Source: CAIVVT01 sp963838205 (GTDB lineage: Bacteria > Acidobacteriota > Terriglobia > Bryobacterales > Bryobacteraceae). Taken from it: DNA of 64,000 nucleotides. The position numbers and the translations under genes were made by a program. The stretch covers positions 1 to 64,000 of the forward strand of contig CAWIQF010000013.1 in assembly GCA_963838205.1 (NCBI GenBank). Direction: 5' to 3'. Within the stretch, counting starts at the first letter, position 1. Each line of letters begins with the position of its first letter. The notes below the pieces were generated by a model. That model did no database searches, was not told the origin of the DNA, and saw only the letters and a list, made by a program, of their open reading frames with translations. Shown here piece after piece: positions 36,315 through 45,573 of the stretch.

Positions 36315-37293
36315 ATGAGAATCCCCATCGCTTTGGCCCTGTTTGCGGCGACGCTGGCGGCCCAGGTGCCCACCTTCCGCGCCAATGTCCCGGTCGTGCT
36401 GGTCCCGGTCACTGTCGCCGACAGCAAAGGCCGGTTCGTGGACGGCCTGACGAGTGCCGACTTCTCTCTGCTCGCTGACGGGCGCGAGCAGGAGTTCCGC
36501 CTCGACGCCGCCGATGCCGTGGTCGCTCCGCTGGCCATCGTCATCGCCGTCCAGACCAACGATCTCTCCGCCACTGCCAATCTCAAGGTGCGCAAAGTCG
36601 GCAGCCTGATTCAGCCGCTGATCACCGGCGACCGCGGCCGCGCGGCGGTCATCGGCTATGGCGACGCCACGGTGGTGCTGACCGATTTCACCAAAGACCC
36701 CGGCGTGATCTGGGCCGCGTTTCAGCGCACCGCCGCCTCGCAGGGCGGCAACGCCGCCCGCCAGACTCGATGCCGTCGCCGACGCCGCCCGGATGCTCGC
36801 GGCGCGCCCGGCCAGCGAGCGCAAGATCCTGATTGTGGTGGGAGAGTCCAAGGATCGCGGCAGCAAGACCAAGCTCGCCGACGCGCTCAAACTGCTCGAG
36901 CGCGACGCCGTGACGGTGTTCGCCGCCACCTGGTCGCCCTACGAAACCGCCTTCACGACGAAAGGCACCGATACGCCTCAGACCACCGGCAACACCACCG
37001 ATCTGCTGGCCGGCCTGGGCGAGATCGCGCGGTTAGCTAAGCAGGATTCGGCCAAAGCGCTCGTCAAGTCAACCGGCGGCGAGGATCTCAGCTTCGCCAC
37101 GCTCAAGGGCCTCGAGAAGTCCCTCTCCCGCATGGGCGAGGAACTGCACAGCCAATACCTGCTCAGCTTCCCGGCCCAGCAGGTCGAGCCGGGCTTCCAC
37201 ACGCTGGCGGTGCGCGTATTGAACCGCCGCGGCCTGACCATCCGCGCCCGCTCCGGCTACTGGTTCGGCGAAATCCCCGCTGCAAAGGAGTAG
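36315..37293 (+). pseudogene. Secreted VWFA-like protein, frameshifted
   Basis: 325 aa if repaired. N-terminus: signal peptide (IALALFAATLAAQ), then VPVTVADSKGRFVDGLTSAD, the leader common in acidobacterial VWFA-domain proteins. It continues through LAIVIAVQTND to QGGNAA. From about 36755 the proper sequence lies one base later (RLDAVADAARMLAARP, KILIVVGESKDRGSK) and ends SGYWFGEIPAAKE. Removing one C from GCCCGCC restores it. Role unknown, presumably surface adhesion or binding. Confidence 0.78.
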
Positions 37294-37427
37294 CGCCCGA
37301 GTTCCACGCGCTCGCGCTGCGCCTGCTCAACCGCCGCGGCCCCGGAAAGCCGCACGAACCGGGAACCTGTGCAGGCCTGTACTCTTTGTGTGGGCTGTCT
37401 CACACAATCTGGAACATGGCTCGACTG
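37294..37427. other. Decayed duplicate of the VWFA gene end
   Basis: Bases about 37301-37345 still encode EFHALALRLLNRRG, matching FHTLAVRVLNRRG near the end of the gene just upstream. This is a short degenerate tandem copy with no start or stop of its own. Confidence 0.55.
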
Positions 37428-37756
37428 AAAAGGGGACGTCCTGATGTGTCGCTGTGGTGAAAAGGTGAAAAGGGGGAAAAGGGGACGTCCTGATGGGAAA
37501 AGGGAAAAGGGGACGTCCTGATGTGTCGCTGGAAAAGGGGACGTCCTGATGTGTCGCTGTGGGGTTTTGTGAGAGATTTGCGTGGCATTCGGGGTACTGA
37601 TTCGCTGAGATGCCTCGATTTGCGCGTTTCGTCGTGGGAAAAGGGAAAAGGGAAAAGGGGACGTCCTGATGTGTCGCTGTGGGGTTTTGTGAGAGATTTG
37701 CGTGGCATTCGGGGTACTGATTCGCTGAGATGCCTCGATTTGCGCGTTTCGTCGTG
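37428..37756. repeat. REP-like repeats and 104-bp tandem duplication
   Basis: AAAAGGGGACGTCCTGATG occurs five times (37428, 37477, 37505, 37533, 37653). Copies four and five begin a 104-bp exact direct repeat (37533-37636 and 37653-37756, period 120) that ends inside the first codons of the truncated RAYT gene. GGACGTCC is palindromic, as expected for REP units served by RAYT transposases. Confidence 0.85.
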
Positions 37757-37969
37757 CCCGGCGTGGCGCACCATATTACGCAGCGCGGGACCGCGCGTCA
37801 GACGGTCTTCAGCACGCGCATGGACCGTCGCGTATACCTTGGCTTGTTGCGCGAGCAGGCCCGTCTGGCGGAGTTGCCGATCCTCGCTTACTGCTTGATG
37901 AACAACCACATCCACCTCATTCTGGTGCCCGTTGACGGTCAAAGGTCAAAGGTCAAAGGGACAGCCTGA
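37730..37969 (+). pseudogene. Truncated RAYT (REP-associated transposase)
   Basis: 79 codons. It begins MPRFARFVVPGVAHHITQRG and includes the HUH motif NNHIHLILVPV, then runs into a tandem GTCAAAG stretch and stops. The region with the catalytic tyrosine is missing. It is homologous to the complete copy at 38065-38760 and its 5' end is duplicated upstream. Confidence 0.85.
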
Positions 37970-38834
37970 CCCGTCACACAGGGGATTTGCTTCATTCTTA
38001 TCAATTCTAATTTGTACGTATTCCACCGCCTCAGGCCTCCCGGGATGCGGGTCTGGGCGAAGCATCACTCCCCGGCCGCCAGAGCCGCGTTTGCGGCACT
38101 GTACAGCTGTGAATGTCCGGCGGGGCCGGGCCGTGGCGGGCGTTCGGCGCGCAGCCTCTCTTGAAACGCTTGATCGCCAAAGGGTTGACCGGCGTGCGTG
38201 GCTTTGCGCAGGACGCGATAGGCGGCCTCGTTTTCTGGTTCGCCGAACAGTCTGCGCCAGTTCGCGATCCCGCCTTCGCCCTCGAAGAACCGCATATCGA
38301 GCACCCGGGAACGGTCGTTTCCACTGCAATGCGCCTGCGCGCTCGACCACTCATATTCGGCGGGCTCGGCGGCCAGGCCGGCGCGGATGGGGTTCGACTC
38401 CACGTAGCGCAGCGCGGTCCAAAGGTGGCCCGGCCCCATGGGGCACGAGTAAAAACGGTTCTGCCAGAGGTGCCCGCAGCGGGTGCGGCGCACGTTGAAG
38501 TACTGCGCGAAGCGGCCGTGCACGCGACGCAACAGAACCGCCAGCGAGTCCTCTTCGAAGGGCACCGCGATCAGGTGTATGTGATTGGGCATCAAGCAGT
38601 AAGCCAGCACGAGGACGTCCGTGAGCCGGGCTTGTTCCCGCAGCAAATCAAGGTACACGCGGCGGTCCGCGCGCGATTTGAATACGAGCTGGCGACCGGT
38701 CCCGCGTTGCGTAATGTGGTGCGCCACACCGGGCGCGACGTAGCGAGCGATTCTAGGCATTCTGCCAATTCAGTGCTCGCGCAACGGCACTTTTCTCGGC
38801 AAAACCCCAGTGGGACGGGTCAGGCTGTCCCTTT
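37955..38834. mobile_element. RAYT mobile unit with 21-bp inverted ends
   Basis: 880 bp bounded by a perfect 21-bp inverted repeat (37955-37975 and 38814-38834; core GGGACAGCCTGACCCGTC). It contains one complete RAYT gene. The ends are of a different REP type from the GGACGTCC repeats immediately upstream, so two families meet here. It is inserted after the truncated RAYT. Confidence 0.75.
38065..38760 (-). CDS. RAYT, REP-associated tyrosine transposase
   Basis: 231-aa Y1 transposase of the TnpA-REP family. MPRIARYVAPGVAHHITQRG opens the protein, HUH motif MPNHIHLIAVP, GHLWQNRFYSCPM, and YVESNPIRAGLAAEPAEYEW with the tyrosine helix. These enzymes cut and join single-stranded REP hairpins. 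It is the only gene within the 21-bp inverted repeats and appears intact. Confidence 0.93.
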   Translation of the reverse strand: MPRIARYVAPGVAHHITQRGTGRQLVFKSRADRRVYLDLLREQARLTDVLVLAYCLMPNHIHLIAVPFEEDSLAVLLRRVHGRFAQYFNVRRTRCGHLWQNRFYSCPMGPGHLWTALRYVESNPIRAGLAAEPAEYEWSSAQAHCSGNDRSRVLDMRFFEGEGGIANWRRLFGEPENEAAYRVLRKATHAGQPFGDQAFQERLRAERPPRPGPAGHSQLYSAANAALAAGE

Positions 38835-38982
38835 CGGCTTTCATCCGAATCCCAGCCCAGCAGGCCCAGCCGGGCCTTCAGAAGCGGCGAGCATAAGTGG
38901 CAGCCTGTGAAAAATCCTAAAAATTTGTACAGTTCGCTATCCGTTTATCCTCTTCTCTCGATATACTACCCAGAAGTTATCA

Positions 38983-39726
38983 ATGCGAAACCTAACCGCA
39001 ATCGGCCGTCATGCAGGGCGAATGGTATGCACGACCCGCTTCCTGCTGGCCACTTCCGTGCTCTTGATCTCGTCCTCGGCCTTCGCCCAACAGAGCTACG
39101 TCGGCCGCTTCGACGCCTACGCGGGCTACATGTACCTCGACAGCCCGCACATCAAGCTGGCGGAAAATGGCTTTCACACCCAGGTCGGCGCCCGCGTCAC
39201 CAACTGGCTCTCCCTCGGTTTTGACTACTGCATCGGCACCGGCAACACGAGCATCAATGGCCCCCTGCTCACGCCCGCCCTGCAGCAGCAACTCGGCGCG
39301 CAACTGGCCCAGCTGATTGCGGGCGGTGTGATCCCTTCCACTTATGTGCTCACCGTGCCGCTCGCTTCGAAGACCGAGACCTACTCCGCCGGTCCGCAGA
39401 TCTCTTACCGCCATTTCAAGGCTGTGACGCTGTTCATCCGTCCGGACTTGGGCGCGATGCACGAGACCGCGATACCGCACGCCACCGACCCGGTCGCGCA
39501 GGCCATCGTCCAGCAACTCGCGCCCAGCGGCAAGAAGACGGACTGGGTCGCCTTCTACGGCTTCGGCGGCGGCGTGGACGTTGGCATTACCAAACACTTC
39601 GGCGTGCGAATTCAAGCCGACCTCGTGCACGACCACCTGTTCAACGATCTGCTCAAGGATGGCCGCAATACGGTCCGCTTCTCCATCGGCCCGGCCGTCC
39701 AGTGGGGCCATAACGTCGCCAGATAG
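38983..39726 (+). CDS. Outer-membrane beta-barrel protein
   Basis: 247 aa with a signal peptide (FLLATSVLLISSSAFAQQ; start may be ATG 39022). Alternating strands follow (YVGRFDAYAGYMYLDSP, WLSLGFDYCIGTGN, FGGGVDVGITKHFGVRIQAD, TVRFSIGPAVQWG) and suggest an OmpA/OmpX-like small barrel, though it does not end in Phe. Function unknown. Confidence 0.75.
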   Translation: MRNLTAIGRHAGRMVCTTRFLLATSVLLISSSAFAQQSYVGRFDAYAGYMYLDSPHIKLAENGFHTQVGARVTNWLSLGFDYCIGTGNTSINGPLLTPALQQQLGAQLAQLIAGGVIPSTYVLTVPLASKTETYSAGPQISYRHFKAVTLFIRPDLGAMHETAIPHATDPVAQAIVQQLAPSGKKTDWVAFYGFGGGVDVGITKHFGVRIQADLVHDHLFNDLLKDGRNTVRFSIGPAVQWGHNVAR

Positions 39727-39796
39727 GGTCCCTGCGGCGCACACCGGTCAGGCCACTCAGAGCTCGAGATCGCCCGCGTCGCTACTATTGCCCGCG

Positions 39797-39952
39797 TTAC
39801 CGCGTCAACGCATAGAAGACGACATACAGCCATCCGCAGAAACCGTGAAAGATGGCCCACAGGATGGACTTGTGGAGCGACCATGAGATCGCCACCGCAA
39901 TGGCCGACCCCAGGCCGATTCCACCCTTCGCCGCATCGGAACGCGTGACCAT
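39797..39952 (-). CDS. 51-aa membrane protein after the ABC exporter
   Basis: Small protein MVTRSDAAKGGIGLGSA then a hydrophobic stretch (HKSILWAIFHGFCGWLYVVF). AAGGAGG stands five bases before the ATG. It starts 22 bases after the ABC exporter stop, so it is probably co-transcribed. Similar small proteins with a WAIxHGxxGWxYVxY motif occur widely; role unknown. Confidence 0.7.
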   Translation of the reverse strand: MVTRSDAAKGGIGLGSAIAVAISWSLHKSILWAIFHGFCGWLYVVFYALTR

Positions 39953-39974
39953 ATGAGCCTCCTTCTCGTGCGCG

Positions 39975-41795
39975 CTACGTCGTCCGCAGCCGCGCTTCCT
40001 GGTCCTTGTACTGCAGCAGGTACAGCTTCCAGTAGATCCCGCGCTCGGCCAGCAGCTCCTGGTGCGTGCCGGTCTCGCGCAGCTTGCCTTTGTGCAGCAC
40101 GGCGATGCGGCTGGCGCGTTGGATCGTCGACAACCGGTGGGCGATGACGATCGAGGTGCGCCCCGCCACCATTCGGTCGAGCGCATCGCGAACTTTGAAC
40201 TCGGTCTCCGTATCGACGCTCGATGTGGCCTCGTCGAGAATCAGATAACGCGGCTGGCGCGCCAGCGCGCGGGCGAAGCTGATCAGCTGCTTCTGGCCCG
40301 TGGAAAGGCCCGCGCCGCGCTCGCGCACCTGGTGCTTCAAACCCTCCGGCAGGCTCGCCAGAAAGTCGGTCAGATTCACCTGGCCCGCGGCCGCCTCGAC
40401 GGCGCTGGCCTCAATCGCGTCGCCCAGCCGGATGTTCGCCGCCAGCGTCCCTGTGAACAGGTGCGGATCCTGCAGCACGATCCCGAATTGGCGCCGCAGC
40501 TCGCGTGCGTCGAATTCGCGTATGTCGATTCCGCCGATCGTAATCGCCCCGCGCTGCACATCGTAGAACCGCAGCAGCAGATTCGTGAGCGTCGTCTTCC
40601 CCGCCCCGGTGTGGCCCACCACGGCCAGCGTTTCGCCCGGTTCGATGCGCAGGCTCACGTCGCGCAGCACCCACTCTTCGTCCACGTAGGCGAACCACAC
40701 GTGGTCGAACTCGATCGCCGCGGGCCCGCTCGGAAACGGCTTCGGCGCGCGCGGCGGCGTCACCCGCACGGGCTCGTCGAGCAGCGCGAAGATGCGCTCT
40801 GCGGCCGCCATCGCGCCCTGCAGCACGTTGTACTTCTCGCTCAAATCCTGGATTGGGCGGAAAATGCGCGAAGCGTATTGGAAGAACGCCACCAGCACGC
40901 CGATCGAGATCGCGCCGTGGCGCACCTGCCAGCCGCCGCGCGCCAGAATGCTGGCGATCGCCAGCAGCGAGAGAAACTCCACCGCCGGGTAAAACCAGCC
41001 GTACGCGATCACGGTGGTCTTGTAGGCATCCATGTGTTCGCGGTTGACCTTCTCGAAGTCCGCCGCGGCGCGCTGCTCGCGGTTGAATAGCTGCAGCACC
41101 GTGATGCCGTTGATGTGCTCTTGCAGGAAGGCGTTGATGCGCGCCACCGCGACGCGGATGCGGCGGTTGCCGGCGGTCACCGCGCGCCGGAAAAACACGG
41201 TCACGGTGAACACCAGTGGCATCATGGCCAGCATCACCAGCGTCAGTCCCAGGCTCAGCCGGAGCATCGCGCCGAACACGAACACCAGCACCAGCACGTC
41301 GCCGAAGATGGTGATCAGGCCCGAAGTGAACAACTCGTTCAACGCGTCGGCGTCGGTGGTGACGCGGGTCACCAGCCGCCCCACGGGGTTGCGGTCGTAG
41401 AACGCGATGTCGAGCGCCTGCAGATGGGCCATCACTCGGCGCCGCAGTTCGAACATGGCGTGCTGGCCGGTACGCTGCATCAGGAACTGCTGCGTGAAAT
41501 CGGCCGCCAGCCCGATGGTGAGGGCCAGCAGGTACAGCAGCGCAATCTGCGCCAGGCCCATCTCGCGGCCCGCCGCCAGGTAGCGTTCGAGCCACGGCGA
41601 AATGGAGCTGTGCGTGGGCGCGATGTAGCGGTCGATGGCGATCTGCGTCAGCAGCGGCGTGACCACCTGTAGAAACGAGCCCACCAACAGGCACAGCGTC
41701 GCCACCACCACCGGCCGCCACCACGGCAGCCCCAGCGCCAGCAGCCGCCCTAACAGGCGCCGGTCATAGCTCTTCGTCGAGATCCGCTCTTCCAC
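39975..41795 (-). CDS. MsbA-like ABC exporter (fused membrane and ATPase)
   Basis: 606-aa half-transporter with six membrane helices (residues about 20-310) and an ATPase domain: Walker A GHTGAGKTTL, Q loop VLQDPHLF, signature LSTGQKQL, Walker B LILDEATSSVD, H loop IAHRLST. It works as a dimer exporting lipids, peptides or drugs. The repeat cluster 41835-41992 lies just upstream of its start. Confidence 0.95.
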   Translation of the reverse strand: MEERISTKSYDRRLLGRLLALGLPWWRPVVVATLCLLVGSFLQVVTPLLTQIAIDRYIAPTHSSISPWLERYLAAGREMGLAQIALLYLLALTIGLAADFTQQFLMQRTGQHAMFELRRRVMAHLQALDIAFYDRNPVGRLVTRVTTDADALNELFTSGLITIFGDVLVLVFVFGAMLRLSLGLTLVMLAMMPLVFTVTVFFRRAVTAGNRRIRVAVARINAFLQEHINGITVLQLFNREQRAAADFEKVNREHMDAYKTTVIAYGWFYPAVEFLSLLAIASILARGGWQVRHGAISIGVLVAFFQYASRIFRPIQDLSEKYNVLQGAMAAAERIFALLDEPVRVTPPRAPKPFPSGPAAIEFDHVWFAYVDEEWVLRDVSLRIEPGETLAVVGHTGAGKTTLTNLLLRFYDVQRGAITIGGIDIREFDARELRRQFGIVLQDPHLFTGTLAANIRLGDAIEASAVEAAAGQVNLTDFLASLPEGLKHQVRERGAGLSTGQKQLISFARALARQPRYLILDEATSSVDTETEFKVRDALDRMVAGRTSIVIAHRLSTIQRASRIAVLHKGKLRETGTHQELLAERGIYWKLYLLQYKDQEARLRTT

Positions 41796-41834
41796 TGCCC
41801 TCCAGTGTAGCGTGGGCCTCGCGCACCACTACTC

Positions 41835-41992
41835 CAAACGGAGCCGCGGTTGTTTCTGAGCCGCGGTTGTTTCTGAGCCGCGACCGTCTGACGGAGCCGC
41901 GACTGCAAGGAGCGGTTCTTCGCGTTGTTTCTGAGCCGCGGTTGTTTCTGAGCCGCGACCGTCTGACGGAGCCGCGACTGCAAGGAGTCGCC
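41835..41992. repeat. GAGCCGCGAC repeats, tandem copy
   Basis: A unit of about 72 bp is present twice: GAGCCGCGGTTGTTTCTGAG, the same word again, then GACCGTCTGACGGAGCCGCG and ACTGCAAGGAG. The words are those of the cluster at 31561-31960. Position is directly upstream of the ABC exporter gene. Confidence 0.85.
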
Positions 41993-42032
41993 ATGGCCCT
42001 CCGGGCCACCCATAGAGATGAAAGTCGCGGCG

Positions 42033-42154
42033 GCGCAGGTGGGGCGGGTCTCCAGACCTGCACCGGACCTCCAGGTCCGGCTTCAGGTTAGGTGCAGGGG
42101 AGAGGCCGGCGTGGACGCCGGCCGCAGACCTGGAGGTCAGCCCCACCTCCGCGC
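42033..42154. repeat. Long imperfect inverted repeat
   Basis: Arms GCGCAGGTGGGGC...CTCCAGACCTGC and GCAGACCTGGAGG...CCCCACCTCCGC surround inner palindromes (GGACCTCCAGGTCC; GGCCGGCGTGGACGCCGGCC). The transcript would fold into a long hairpin. A further GAGCCGCGACCGTCAGGGAG repeat follows at about 42204. No gene is seen between 41796 and 42258. Confidence 0.7.
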
Positions 42155-42258
42155 CCTGCTCTTTAACGTGACTTTCGAGAGAACGGTCTTCGCGTTGTTT
42201 CAGAGCCGCGACCGTCAGGGAGCGGTTGCTTCGAAGAAACTCGAGCGCGCTCCGGCCG

Positions 42259-42483
42259 TCAGTTCAGCCCGCACGCGCCTGGCGTCGGGCACATGCCGCC
42301 GGAGGGGCATCGCGGGCCGGCTTCGGCCGTCCCGTGGCTGTGCGCGGCGAAGGTTGAAAGCTCGCGGTGCAAATGCTGCTTCCCGCACTCCGGGCAGCTC
42401 AGCGCGGCTTCGTCCGCGGTGCGGGAAATCAGCTTCTCGAACTTCGTCCCGCACTCTTCGCATTTGTACTCGAAAATGGGCAT
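42259..42483 (-). CDS. FmdB-type zinc-ribbon protein
   Basis: 74-aa protein. MPIFEYKCEECGTKFEKLIS and LSCPECGKQ form the FmdB/CxxC zinc ribbon. Unusually the tail adds three cysteines (RCPSGGMCPTPGACGLN), which could bind a second metal. The start ATG 42483 is where homology begins; the frame is open upstream. Role unknown, probably regulatory. Confidence 0.85.
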   Translation of the reverse strand: MPIFEYKCEECGTKFEKLISRTADEAALSCPECGKQHLHRELSTFAAHSHGTAEAGPRCPSGGMCPTPGACGLN

Positions 42484-42691
42484 CCGTCGCTCCGTCGCTA
42501 TCGCAGTCTCTAATGCAATTGTACCAACGGCCATCTCCCGAGCGCGTGCCCGTCCTTCTTCCGGCTGCAGCACGCCAGAAAAACCTGGTCGCTCGCGCCT
42601 GCGCTCGGGCCCTGCGCGCAAATCCGACGCTGCGGCCAGCTCCGTTGCAACCCGGAGCGTAAGCAGTGCATGCTATTCGAGAGAGACAACT

Positions 42692-43576
42692 ATGGAAGTC
42701 ATTGCCGACTATCAGGACGTGTGCGGCGAGTGCCCGGTCTGGGATCCGGAGACTGGAACCCTCTATTGGACCGACAACTCCGGCCACCGCTTCTACCGCT
42801 ACCGGCCGGCCACTGGCGTCCACGAGGTGATCGACGACACGCTGGAGATTTGCGGCTTCCGGCTCAATGCGGGCGGCGGCTTCACGCTCATCAACAGCGG
42901 CGGCATCTGGCTCTGGGATGGTGCGGGCGCGCCGCGCCTGGTGGCTTCCGAAGTGGACGGCGCACGCCTCAAGCTCAACGACTGTGCCGCCGACGCCGCC
43001 GGCCGCCTGCTCGCCGGCTCCAAATTCTACGCGCCCCAAGGCGACTACGAGCGCGGCAAGCTGATCCGCGTCAACACCGACCTCCGCGTCACCATCCTCG
43101 ACGAAGGCTTCGAACTCTCCAACGGCATCGCCTTCTCGCTCGATTCGCGCACGCTGTACTTCACCGACTCCACCGCCCGCCGCATCTACGCCTACGATTA
43201 CGATCTCTCGACCGGCGCCGCGCGCAACCGCCGCGTGCTGGTCGCCGTGCCGCCCGACGAAGGGCTTCCGGACGGCTTGACCGTGGACGCGGAAGGATAT
43301 CTGTGGTCCGCCCAGTGGTACGGCTCCGCGGTGGTGCGTTACGACCCCGATGGCAAAGTGGAACGCCGCATCCAGACGCCCGCCAAGCAGACCTCCTGCG
43401 CCACTTTCGGCGGCGCGGATCTGGGCGACCTCTACATCACTTCGGCCGCCCACTCCGAGCCCATGCCGGTGATGCCCCCGGGCTACGACGCCGTCAACGG
43501 CTCGTTCGGCGGCGCGCTCTACCGTACCCGCCCCGGCGTCCACGGCCTGCCGGCGTACGAGACGCGGCTGGCGTAA
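42692..43576 (+). CDS. SMP-30/gluconolactonase-like beta-propeller
   Basis: 294-aa SMP-30 family lactonase. GECPVWDPETGTLYWTDN holds the metal Glu, KLNDCAADAAGRLLAGS the substrate and metal Asn, LSNGIAFSLDSRTLYFTDS and DGLTVDAEGYLWSAQW the remaining ligands (N, D). It probably hydrolyses sugar-acid lactones. Start ATG 42692 sits after GAGAGAGAC; single gene. Confidence 0.9.
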   Translation: MEVIADYQDVCGECPVWDPETGTLYWTDNSGHRFYRYRPATGVHEVIDDTLEICGFRLNAGGGFTLINSGGIWLWDGAGAPRLVASEVDGARLKLNDCAADAAGRLLAGSKFYAPQGDYERGKLIRVNTDLRVTILDEGFELSNGIAFSLDSRTLYFTDSTARRIYAYDYDLSTGAARNRRVLVAVPPDEGLPDGLTVDAEGYLWSAQWYGSAVVRYDPDGKVERRIQTPAKQTSCATFGGADLGDLYITSAAHSEPMPVMPPGYDAVNGSFGGALYRTRPGVHGLPAYETRLA

Positions 43577-43664
43577 CGCGCTTTTCTAACAGGAGTGGCC
43601 CTCTCGCTCGGAAAGACCCGGATACGGGCGGGACAGCCTGAAGTGAGCAGTTGGCTATTCGGCC

Positions 43665-43690
43665 GTTGGCGGATTGGAGGATCCGCCAAC
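43665..43690. terminator. Bidirectional hairpin between converging genes
   Basis: GTTGGCGGAT-6 bases-ATCCGCCAAC, a perfect 10-bp stem, between the SMP-30 gene and the leftward beta-propeller gene. A short T-rich stretch is lacking, so it may be a terminator without U-tract or a repeat relic. Confidence 0.5.
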
Positions 43691-43714
43691 GCCCGCTGCT
43701 TCGCTCTGCGGGAG

Positions 43715-44779
43715 CTACTGGCTGATTGCGACTCCGTTGAAGCTGGCAATGCCCAACGGCGCCGACGTGGCCGCCAGCGTCAGGCCGCCGTACGCATCGA
43801 TCGAGAAGACCGCCACGTGCCCGCCGCTGCTGTCGGACGCCGTGTAAATCACCGCTAGCCACTTGCCGTCCGGCGACACGCTCAGGTCGGTCGGCACCCC
43901 TGCCACGGGAACTGATTTGTAGAAGACGCCGCCCTGGTCGTCAGTGAAGAAGATCGAGACGGCCTGGCCCGGCGAGTTTCCGGCGTACCACACGTTGCCC
44001 GCGCCCTTGGCCAGCCAGCACGGCGCGTTGCTCGGATAGGCCGGCTGCGGCCCCAGCACCGGGTAGACGTCGCCAGTCTTGTCCACCAGCGCGAAGCTGT
44101 CCGCGCTGTGCGCCGGGTTGAAGCCCATAATGTCGCCCCAGAAGGCCGCGCCCAGCGGTGTGTTGTTGGCGTCGCTGGGCAGCGTGACCGAGCTGCTCGT
44201 CCCGGCGAGCGCACCCCACGGAGTCAGCGCCAGTTGCTGCACCGTCCCCGACTTCATCGTGACGCCCGCCCACGTTTTTCCGACGACGATCTGCCCGGCC
44301 GAGCTGTCGCTCAGCGCGACCTTGGTCCCGTCCAACGCGCCCGACGGCCAGGCGTGACTTTCGGCGCAATTCACGCCTACTACGTACAGATGCCCGCCCT
44401 TCAGCGCCACCGACACCGGCCCCGTGCACCCCGCCGCCAGGTTGATCGTCTTGCCGGTATTGATCGAGTCGTTGTACCGTACCAGCTCCGTGACCGTGTT
44501 CGAACCGTAGTTCGCCACCGCGCCCATCTCCTCGTCGAATTGCACGATCCCCGCGTTGCCGCCTGCGCCGCCGTTGCCGCCGGTCGGCAGCATCGTCGCC
44601 ACCGACAGCGCCGGCGTTCCCGTCGTCGTCAACCGGAACACCACTACGTGGTTGCCACTCGGGTCGTTGGTGCTGGTCAGCACGAGCGTGTCCCTCCCCC
44701 AATCCACGGCCGGGGCGGACGTCGCCGCCAGAAACATAAGGGCCAGCATTCCGCTGGCCAGGTTAGCGTGTATTTTCAC
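43715..44779 (-). CDS. Secreted beta-propeller-like protein
   Basis: 354 aa with signal peptide (LASGMLALMFLAATSAPA). Repeated blade-like motifs (GNHVVVFRLTTTGTPALSVA, GAVANYGSNTVTELVRY, DLSVSPDGKWLAVIYTASD, GHVAVFSIDAYGGLTLA) resemble 6-phosphogluconolactonase/YncE-type propellers. Substrate and partner unknown. Isolated gene. Confidence 0.75.
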   Translation of the reverse strand: MKIHANLASGMLALMFLAATSAPAVDWGRDTLVLTSTNDPSGNHVVVFRLTTTGTPALSVATMLPTGGNGGAGGNAGIVQFDEEMGAVANYGSNTVTELVRYNDSINTGKTINLAAGCTGPVSVALKGGHLYVVGVNCAESHAWPSGALDGTKVALSDSSAGQIVVGKTWAGVTMKSGTVQQLALTPWGALAGTSSSVTLPSDANNTPLGAAFWGDIMGFNPAHSADSFALVDKTGDVYPVLGPQPAYPSNAPCWLAKGAGNVWYAGNSPGQAVSIFFTDDQGGVFYKSVPVAGVPTDLSVSPDGKWLAVIYTASDSSGGHVAVFSIDAYGGLTLAATSAPLGIASFNGVAISQ

Positions 44780-44904
44780 GGGAATCTCCTATTCGCTGCG
44801 ATTTTGGGCCTCATGGGCCGCAACGGTATATGCGGCCTGCCGGCCGCTCTATTCCCGAAACCGTACGAAAAGGAATGAAAACTGTCCGGACCCAGGCCGT
44901 CCGG

Positions 44905-45573
44905 TTACAGCGCGAATCGCCGCACCACCGGCGCGAGCCGCGCCGCCAGCGCCTCGTTCTCGCTTGCCGGTAGGCCCGAAACCACGTAGCCCAGCCAGCC
45001 GCCGGACTCGAACCCCGCCACCGCGTACCCCTCCAGGCTCTCCTGGTGCAGTTCGACCCCCGAAGCGCGGATCAAGCGCGCCGCCAGCCCGCGCGGAAAC
45101 GCCTCGTCCACCGTCCGCCGCGTCACGATCACCGAGATCAGCGTGTCCCCGCGCTTCAGAATGATGTGCACGTACGCCCGCCCGTTCACCGTGCAGCGGT
45201 GCGCCGATTCCACCGTATCCGGCGTCGCGCGGCCGGCCGCGGCCCGGTCGATCACCGGCTGCAGCATCGGCGCGAACTCCGGTCCCAGCCCCTCCGTCAT
45301 CTCCAGGCGCTGCTTCATGTGCGGATACCCGCCCGCGATGCCGCAGTGCACGTGGTCGTCCAGCCCCACTCGCAGCAGCTCGTCCAGGCGCCTGTGCGCC
45401 GTGTACTGCCACAACCCCGCCATGACCGCCAGCACCGCCACGCCCGCCAGCGCCGTCCGCCAGCCGGCCCATCGGCCGCCCGCCCCGCTCCCCGCCAGCC
45501 GAGCGCGCACCCGCGCTTCCAGGTCGCGCGGAACCAGCTCGTTTTCGAAAGCGTGTTGGAGGCGCTGGTTCAT
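44905..45573 (-). CDS. Membrane anti-sigma factor
   Basis: 222-aa protein with a short cytoplasmic N-terminus (NQRLQHAFENELVPRDLEAR), one membrane helix (ALAGVAVLAVMAGLWQY) and an extracytoplasmic domain containing cysteines (HVHCGIAGG, HRCTVNGR). It starts four bases inside the end of the ECF sigma gene (ATGA), so it should bind and inhibit that sigma factor. The two cysteines could sense redox state. Confidence 0.85.
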   Translation of the reverse strand: MNQRLQHAFENELVPRDLEARVRARLAGSGAGGRWAGWRTALAGVAVLAVMAGLWQYTAHRRLDELLRVGLDDHVHCGIAGGYPHMKQRLEMTEGLGPEFAPMLQPVIDRAAAGRATPDTVESAHRCTVNGRAYVHIILKRGDTLISVIVTRRTVDEAFPRGLAARLIRASGVELHQESLEGYAVAGFESGGWLGYVVSGLPASENEALAARLAPVVRRFAL

